Positions 23,538 through 29,715 of a stretch of 29,715 nucleotides of DNA are shown here, in pieces. The stretch is from Phallusia fumigata (Eukaryota > Chordata > Ascidiacea > Phlebobranchia > Ascidiidae). The stretch spans positions 1-29,715 of the forward strand of contig QXVZ01032469.1 in assembly GCA_008931825.1 (NCBI GenBank). The letters are read 5' to 3'. A program made the position numbers and the translations under genes. How positions within the stretch are numbered: position 1 is the stretch's first letter; the number at the start of each line of letters is the position of its first letter. The notes under the pieces were generated by a model. That model made no database searches, was not told the origin of the DNA, and saw only the letters and a program-made list of their open reading frames with translations.

Positions 23538-26475
23538 ATGGCGTACGTAGATCGCCTGGAAAGCGAGAGCTCCTACCTCAACCTTGCAAGCGTCGGTGAC
23601 TCAGACGACGGCTGCTCTCGTGTGAACGGAATCGACCAAAACAATAACGACGAAGCAAACCGCAGTCCCCACATCACCTTCAAGCCTCCAGGATTCTACC
23701 GTTCAGTTTCGACATCCGCAGCTTATCGCCTGCACCGAGACGCCCGTCCTTTGGAGGACTATGCAAGGAACGGCATCTTCTTTCAACAGCAACGCCGCCG
23801 CCTCAGAATGTCCCAAACCGAAATGAAGATCCTGAGTGGACGCACCGTCGACCTCTCAACCATCGCCGACTCGCGAAACGACGTCTTTCTGCCCAGCTCT
23901 GATGTGTACCTGGAGCGCAAGAGCGATTCCTCTGATGCGAACGACAACACAGATGCAAGTTCGTACGCGGGATCGTTTTGCGGCGAACCGAGCTCACCTT
24001 GCGACTCGAGCAACGACGAGACTGACGGGGAAGATTCGAACGACTCAACCCAGATGATCCGCTCATCGCGGGAGAACACAGCGTCCGGTTACAATATCAA
24101 TTCGAACAATAACAACAAGAAAAAGCCACGGCTTTCCCAAAGCGGCACCCCGCGCTCTGTGAACTTCCGGATTCAGTCGCCACAGCGACGGGTGCGGAAG
24201 AATTACCGTGTTTCGAATTCGAGCTTAAACGACTGCCGTCGACCGCATCACCACAGCTTACAGATATCCTCTGTTCGGGCTGCGTCGACTTGCGACTGCT
24301 CGAATTGTCTGGTCGAGTACAACCACCGCCTTATTGACACCGATGGATCGTCCAACATACAGATTAAGGTACACATCAGTCTATTTTGGGCTTGTTAGTT
24401 GCATGACATCAGTCTGTTGAAAGGACTTAATCCGTTAAGCGTTCGATTCGATTTCTCATACCCTATTTAACAAACCCCCCTTCTTAGGACGTGAACGGCA
24501 AAATAGACATGTACAGCCGATACTTCAATGACATTTTCACCACTTTCCTTGACTCCAGTTGGTCGTGGATCCTCTTTATCACTCTTGTGGTATACCTCGG
24601 CCACTGGATCATATTTGGCGCATTGTACTGGATATTCGCAATCGCCAACGACGATTACGCAAAGATGTATGGCCCCGCAGCCGTCAACGCATCAGCGAAC
24701 GCCACGGAGGGAGACCCATGCGTTTTTCAGGTGTATGACTTTGTATCAGCTTTCCTGTTTTCCATGGAATCCGAAACCACAATTGGTGAGCACCGAACAT
24801 GTTGCAATGGGTTAAGCGAATAAATTCCTGCCCTGTGTATTATTAAAACTCGTCATACTAAGTAATGGGCATACGGTTAATATTTAAAATCTTTAATTTG
24901 CTTTGTTGTCTAGACGATTTGAAGTGTCAATTCCTTATTATTTTCTAAAATTTGCGATAAATTTTTCTCATAACAAATGGTCGATTTTTTGCAGGCTACG
25001 GTTCCAGGAGTATCACATCGGAATGTCCAGTAGCTGTTGCCTGCCTAACCATCCAATGCATCATATCCGGGATTTTCGACACGTGGATCATTGGGTTGTG
25101 TTACGCGCGGATGGCACGGCCCGACTCCCGCTCGAAGACTGTTCTATTTGCCTCAAAGGCTGTAATATGCAAACGAGACGGAAAACGGTAGGTGGCAGTG
25201 AAGGGTGACATCAAGACATTGCGCGTTGATTTGTTTATAACTGTATGCGTTTTTTCCTTGTACAGATGCTTGCTTGTTCGTGTTGCCAACTTGAGGAAGA
25301 GCTTGCTGGTTGCGGTAACGGTGCGGGCAAAAATGATCGCTTGTCGCGGTAAGTTTCGATTTCATTGGAATTTTACATTTGCAAGCATAATAAAACTTTA
25401 CGATCTGTCAGAATTATGCGAAATATCCAAAAATGTAACTTCAGATACGTTTGTTCGTACAGCCGCTGAAACGAAAGAAAAGAGAGCTGGACTCGATCTA
25501 ATGTTGGAACATCACAACGTTAAATTTAAGAACTCGACATCAGCTTTTCTGACCGCCCCAGTCGAATATTGTCATGTCATTGATAAATCAAGTCCACTAT
25601 ATGGTAAGTCCAACACGTGGTTTCAAAACAAAATGGTTGTTCACAGCTTTGGTATTTAACAAACAGACTGAGCATTTTTGCGTGCGTGATTCAATACCAA
25701 CGAATATTTACATTCGGTATAGCCCGCGGTCATGACCAATTAAAGTCATGTTAGTGTACAGCGAAATTCTGACTTGCCCTTCTCCTTGCAGGCATTCGAG
25801 CGGACAAGTTTAACCGCGCGAGCAACAACTACTTCGAGATCGTCTTCATTCTTACCGGAACCCTAGAGTCAACCGGTCTTACCATGCAAGCGCAGACTTC
25901 TTACCTCAGCAGGGAAATATTTTATGGCCACAGGTAAATTTGGTTTGTTGTGGCACCTTTGAAACCTTTCATCTTCACGTGTTGTAAATGCGAAAGGCTC
26001 ATGTTGTGCTGGTTTTTTTTTTGTCGGGGTCTGGAATGCCTATGGACATGATCGATAGTGGCAGGGTAGATGCGATCACCGTGAATGCATTTCAATAATA
26101 TCGATGCATGTCATCAAAAATATCTGTTTATTTTTGCTGTCACGATTTCTTTCCACGGTTGCGGCGTCCCGTAGGTCAAACTTTTAGCAGCAAACCTAAC
26201 AGCCGACCTTACCTTTTCATAGGTACGCACCTGTGGTAACCAAACGAATCGACAAAGGAAGATACGATGTTAATTTCAAGAAGTTTCACGATGTGGTGGC
26301 TGAGCCGCTCTCCGTGCATCAGTCATCACGGTCAAAGGATCACAAGAGGACGTTGGATGAACGCCGTGGCACTGTGACAACCTTGGTGGAAGAAACGGAA
26401 GAAGATGTTCTCTCCACAAGCGATGAAGTTTTTACGAGCGCTGAGAGGGTCGCAGCTTCTAATTCATGGGTTTAA
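23538..26475 (+). CDS. Inward-rectifier potassium channel (Kir / KCNJ family), complete, seven exons
   Basis: Tetrameric plasma-membrane K+ channel subunit. Exons: 23538-24368, 24488-24785, 24995-25187, 25266-25348, 25445-25603, 25792-25933, 26223-26475; 1,959 nt, 652 residues, all GT-AG. Residues 1-260 are an unusual Ser/Asn/Asp-rich extension. The slide helix DIFTTFLDSSW precedes M1 (about 305-330). The pore helix CVFQVYDFVSAFLFSMES leads to the selectivity filter TIGYG (375-379), split by intron 2. M2 (about 389-414) carries Asp405 at the rectification-controller position (Asp172 in Kir2.1), which predicts strong rectification. RDGKRCLLVRVANLRKSLL and the G-loop region LTGTLESTGLTMQAQTSYL follow. 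The last residues, NSWV, fit a class I PDZ ligand. The RVANLRKSLL wording is nearest Kir1/Kir4 types, but the subfamily is not settled. It converges on the SLC44-like gene. Confidence 0.95.
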
Positions 26476-27406
26476 CTCTTCTTTGTGTCAGTTTTTTAAT
26501 GTTCTACTTTACTTTTCTTCCTTAATTTATTTCACTTTTCTTGAACCATTAATTTGTCGGCTTTTTTTCTTTTACGTACGAATGATTACATAACGGTGCA
26601 AAGTAATTTAATATAGATCAAGTCTTGCGGGTATTTTTCATGTCGTCTGCAGTTGCATTCCCCCGCAGATATTTTTATCAATACAATCATGCGGGAGAAA
26701 AATCGTTTTCGATAAGTTGCAAGTTAATTTCGATGTTTTTGTAATTATATCACGTGTGTTTATCTTTAATTTATTTTAATTTACCATTCCCAGTGAAACG
26801 TGTCAATGTTCCAAGGTGCCTTCAATGACCGTAGTATCTACGCGCCCAGTGTTATTTATTTTCTTCGTCGCTTTGCTTGTACTTACGCACCTGTGTAACG
26901 CGCGTGTAATTTTTTCCACGAACATTACGTCAAGGTACAAACTTTGTCGCAAATTTCCAACTCATGCAATGACACCCCTTTTTCTCTGAACCATGCTGTT
27001 ACCATGTTCCTTAAACACCATGAGGTTCGCCATAATAACAGGGCGAGCGCATCTTGAAAATCTCACTTTACCAAAGAGCATCCGATTTTTATCATCATAC
27101 CCGCATGTTCTACTTAAAGCGTGCGGCCCCTTATTGAGTTTCCGTTTGCGTTTGTCACGCACTTATTCGTTCCTCGTGGAGCTTGTGGTCGCCCCAGCCC
27201 TACAACGTCGATATATATCCACGATTCGAGGCAATACTCGGAGACAACGTGTTGCCCTGATGACACAGATCAGTGACTGCTGTGTCAACATGTCGTACGC
27301 TGTTCCTTGCGTCGTTACGATTCAATTTGAAACATGGCTGTTTGTCTGTGGCGCCTTTGTCACCTTGCTATGCAATTTGTTTGTCGAATGAGTATTTGCG
27401 CAATCA

Positions 27407-27430
27407 AATAAATCAAAACTCGCCAATAAA
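27407..27430 (+). terminator. Candidate polyadenylation signals for the Kir gene
   Basis: Two AATAAA hexamers 18 nt apart (27407-27412, 27425-27430), followed by a GT/T-rich stretch (TTGTGTTGTATC near 27452), the usual arrangement of a polyadenylation site. Confidence 0.5.
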
Positions 27431-27956
27431 GATGTTTGATTTTACCAACCAGTTGTGTTGTATCTTTTTGCTCGCCCCCCATGACCTAGATAAACAAGTC
27501 TGATTGACACAATTACGGACAGTTATCCCAATAGTAATGTTTTGCAGGTTATTGTTGTGGCAAAACATAGTAATTTGTACTCTGGTTTGAAATACATTAG
27601 GTTTTATGCATTGGTATAAATAGGTCTAAATAACGTTTAGACGAAAAATCGTAATGTTAGGATTTTTTTGGACAAACCTTCTGTTTAGTCTAAATCTTGC
27701 ATAGCCTCTGAAACTCGACCTCAGTTTGCATCGAATTCAAGTGTACATTTGTACTTTAATAAATAAGGCATGCACAACCTATTTTAGCTCTGAAAATAAA
27801 CAACCTGTTGGATCAGCTAAGCAGTTTGCGCAGGTGTGCTTTTGCACGATCGCGAAAACAAACGATGCTTCAAGTTCTCTTTAAACAAAAGCGCTCGCGA
27901 ATGACGTAACGCGCTGACTCAGTCCCAACGGCCACATCAACAGTAAATGCATTCGA

Positions 27957-27962
27957 TTTAAT
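27957..27962 (-). terminator. Candidate polyadenylation signal for the SLC44-like gene
   Basis: TTTAAT on the plus strand reads ATTAAA on the minus strand, the commonest variant signal, about 100 nt past the stop at 28063-28065. Confidence 0.35.
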
Positions 27963-28062
27963 CGTAAGGTGAATACAGGTCGGGAGAGGCAAACAGCGAT
28001 TACTGTAAACGTGACTGGGTGAACGTAAACATCACTGAAAGCCAAACAGCCATGTCGGTAAA

Positions 28063-29715
28063 TCACCAGAAACCTTCTCGCCATATTTTCGCCAGGTATG
28101 TTTCATCGTCGGCTTCGTCACTGTCTATTTCTTCGTCATCGTGATGTCGCACTGTTGGAATTACGCGTGTCGGCGTACGATTCTCCGCTTGTTTTGGACC
28201 AACTGTGCGGGATACACGCGAAATGGGTTTTACCAATCGCCACTGAAGATTTCCAAAAGTGCTTTGATGTCGCATCGACGGTGTCTGGACAGACCCAACT
28301 TTCGATGATTTTTTCGCCTTTGTGCTTGGCCCAGCTTTCGCGTGTCCGTGTTTTTCTCTCATCACGTGTCCGGGGAGTTCCCGTCTTTTAGTTGCTTTTT
28401 TCGTTCGCTTTTGCCCAGCCAGTGGTGTGCCGACTCGTTTGGGCAGTTGCAGACGTTGATTCCGCATTTGTACGTTTCGTGGCCTCATTCGAATCCGTTC
28501 AAACGTTTCCTGTTCGCGCTGACGCTCCTCCAGTTCCTTTTGCATCTGGCTTTCCAGTTTCATTTCCTTGCGCTTACGTCGCAGGATGCTGGCAAATGTG
28601 GAAGTTTCGGGAAGCCTTAGACCCGTTATGTGGTACACGAGACCGCGGGATGTGTACAGCGGTGTCGTCACTCCGTCGTTTCTCGTAACGTCCTCGAAGA
28701 AGCAAATCGAAATCGTATCCAATACCGTTACCATTACGTTGAGACAAATATCGCACACCATGTAGGAGATAAACATAGTAGTCGCGAATGGGAATAACTT
28801 CACGTACAATGGTGTGTGCATTGATATCGCCAGAAAAATGCTGAGCGTGACACAAACCAGGCACGATGAAAGGATTTGGATCGAGGACCTCGCTGCATAT
28901 GTAGAGCTGCGCAATACATGGACAAGACCCTCTTCTACGAATCTGAGAGCATGAGAAGACTGCAGTTTTTGGTTGGTAAACTGTTGGTTGATCGTGCATC
29001 TACGATTCCAGGAAAAGTCGTCGCGAAAGTTGCACAGACATGTTGTTCGGAGATAACCGTAAACCCCTAGTGACGCCTGCGCATAAGGAGAAAGACAACA
29101 TTTCCACGTGGAGGCGACCTGTTGGTCATTAACGATGATCTCGTCGTTGGTACTATCAATCTTGTTGCTCTTTCCCTTGCGTAGGCAAATGGTCCTAAGA
29201 AACCAACTATTGAAGGCACAGGTCACCACACTCCCCATGTTGTACTGCAGGAAAAGGCGAAGGGAACTCGTTATGGGATGAAGGACCCGATTTTTCTTCT
29301 TTGCAAAGTACCATTGCGCGACTGCTCCGGCAACAGTGACTTGCTGGCCGGTTTTCAAAATGTTTAGGAACCAAATGTAAACGGTAATTGTCCCGATCAG
29401 ACCGATTACTTCGGAAATTGTTATTGATTGTGTAACGTATTCGACCAGGCCGCTTTCTGCAACTTTAAGCGAATGACAATTTAAAAGATAGAGACCAACC
29501 GAAAGAAAATATATGGAGCACAACACAGCTACAAAAAGAGTGCATAGCGGTACACTTAGTAGTTTGGGTAAACTATGCAAACATCTTGACATCTCAACCA
29601 TCAATCCTCTGGCTCCAAATGAGTAACGTCGATATAACCACCATTTTTGAAGCGCAACGACAGCAAGCAGTACGGTCACTGCAGATAATAATATGCATAA
29701 AAATTTGCTGTCGTT
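28063..29715 (-). CDS. Choline transporter-like protein (SLC44/CTL family), 5'-truncated by window edge
   Basis: Polytopic membrane protein of the family that moves choline and related substrates across plasma and mitochondrial membranes. The frame is open to the right edge (550 codons visible; GTG at 29677-29679 is an internal Val, not a start), so the N-terminal part is outside. Family marks in order: a hydrophobic ISEVIGLIGTITVYIWFLNIL helix followed by GQQVTVAGAVAQWYFA, SLRLFLQYNMGSVV (family: lRYHlGSla), GVYGYLRTT, and near the end of the membrane domain VTVLDTISICFFEDVTRNDG (family: DTlflCflEDlerNdG). About 184 residues follow the last conserved block: a Glu/Arg-rich helix, a long Lys/Arg-rich stretch, an acidic patch DDEEIDSDEADDE and IWREGFW at the end. 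Family tails are usually far shorter. The loop after GVYGYLRTT is poorly conserved. No intron is seen in the 1.65 kb. Confidence 0.85.
   Translation of the reverse strand, partial: NDSKFLCILLSAVTVLLAVVALQKWWLYRRYSFGARGLMVEMSRCLHSLPKLLSVPLCTLFVAVLCSIYFLSVGLYLLNCHSLKVAESGLVEYVTQSITISEVIGLIGTITVYIWFLNILKTGQQVTVAGAVAQWYFAKKKNRVLHPITSSLRLFLQYNMGSVVTCAFNSWFLRTICLRKGKSNKIDSTNDEIIVNDQQVASTWKCCLSPYAQASLGVYGYLRTTCLCNFRDDFSWNRRCTINQQFTNQKLQSSHALRFVEEGLVHVLRSSTYAARSSIQILSSCLVCVTLSIFLAISMHTPLYVKLFPFATTMFISYMVCDICLNVMVTVLDTISICFFEDVTRNDGVTTPLYTSRGLVYHITGLRLPETSTFASILRRKRKEMKLESQMQKELEERQREQETFERIRMRPRNVQMRNQRLQLPKRVGTPLAGQKRTKKATKRRELPGHVMREKHGHAKAGPSTKAKKSSKVGSVQTPSMRHQSTFGNLQWRLVKPISRVSRTVGPKQAENRTPTRVIPTVRHHDDEEIDSDEADDETYLAKIWREGFW

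Larger units (their letters stand above)
26476..28062. other. Convergent intergenic region: 3' flanks of the Kir and SLC44-like genes
   Basis: Plus-strand AATAAA at 27407-27412 and again at 27425-27430 are the first strong signals past the Kir stop and would give a 3' UTR of about 0.95 kb. On the minus strand ATTAAA (27957-27962) lies about 100 nt past the SLC44-like stop. A plus-strand open frame at 26993-27391 has no recognisable similarity and probably lies in the Kir 3' UTR; it is not called. Confidence 0.5.

Noticed and set aside
23783..24079. Minus-strand frames of 98 and 87 codons over Kir exon 1
   Set aside because: Antisense to the GC-rich Kir exon 1, with no similarity and no splice context; expected by-products of biased codon use.
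26993..27391. 132-codon plus-strand frame after the Kir gene
   Set aside because: Ends shortly before the polyadenylation signals and is likely 3' UTR; peptide not recognised. An independent small gene cannot be excluded.
28574..28999. 141-codon minus-strand frame inside the SLC44-like gene
   Set aside because: A different frame from the one carrying all SLC44 motifs; no similarity of its own.
29677..29679. GTG as start of the SLC44-like protein
   Set aside because: Nuclear eukaryotic genes rarely start at GTG, and the frame stays open to the window edge, so this is an internal valine in a truncated gene.

Overview
The window looks like nuclear DNA of a compact invertebrate genome, probably a chordate-like marine invertebrate such as an ascidian. 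The group is an inference; metazoan is secure. It carries split genes with GT-AG introns, mostly 55-200 nt long, that encode animal or eukaryotic families: CFAP91, CEP120, MLH3, ARV1, an inward-rectifier K+ channel and an SLC44-type transporter. Every multi-exon model below was built by hand from splice sites, frame continuity and family similarity, and in each complete model the exon lengths sum to a multiple of three.

Left part (1-8130, minus strand): the 5' half of CFAP91 (ten confident exons, 471 codons; the gene runs off the left edge), then a 1.5 kb spacer with a 186-bp hAT-type MITE, then CEP120 as one uninterrupted 978-codon frame. CFAP91 intron 8 holds degenerate tandem repeats. Its first intron contains the only N of the window, between two diverged copies of one segment, most likely two haplotypes placed in tandem by the assembly.

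Centre (8131-13991, plus strand): MLH3 starts 630 bp from CEP120 in head-to-head orientation. It has 15 exons, about 786 codons, and intact ATPase and endonuclease motifs. It is followed by the single-exon ARV1 gene.

The stretch 13992-23537 is gene-poor. I found no recognisable gene, only tentative short exons, two hairpin or MITE-like structures, an exact 16-bp palindrome and a G13 run.

Right part (23538-29715): a seven-exon Kir channel gene of 652 codons on the plus strand, with an unusually long N-terminus, converges tail-to-tail with a 3'-complete, 5'-truncated SLC44-like gene on the minus strand that has an unusual 184-residue basic and acidic tail.

CFAP91 (axoneme) and CEP120 (centriole) are neighbours that both serve cilia. 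MLH3 acts in meiotic crossover and mismatch repair, ARV1 in ER lipid and sterol homeostasis, and the last two genes encode membrane transport proteins. I see no operon-like system linking them and no clear novel system. The observations most worth follow-up are the domain extensions, the intronless CEP120, the duplicated splice acceptor in MLH3 and the possible unrecognised gene near 19-20 kb.
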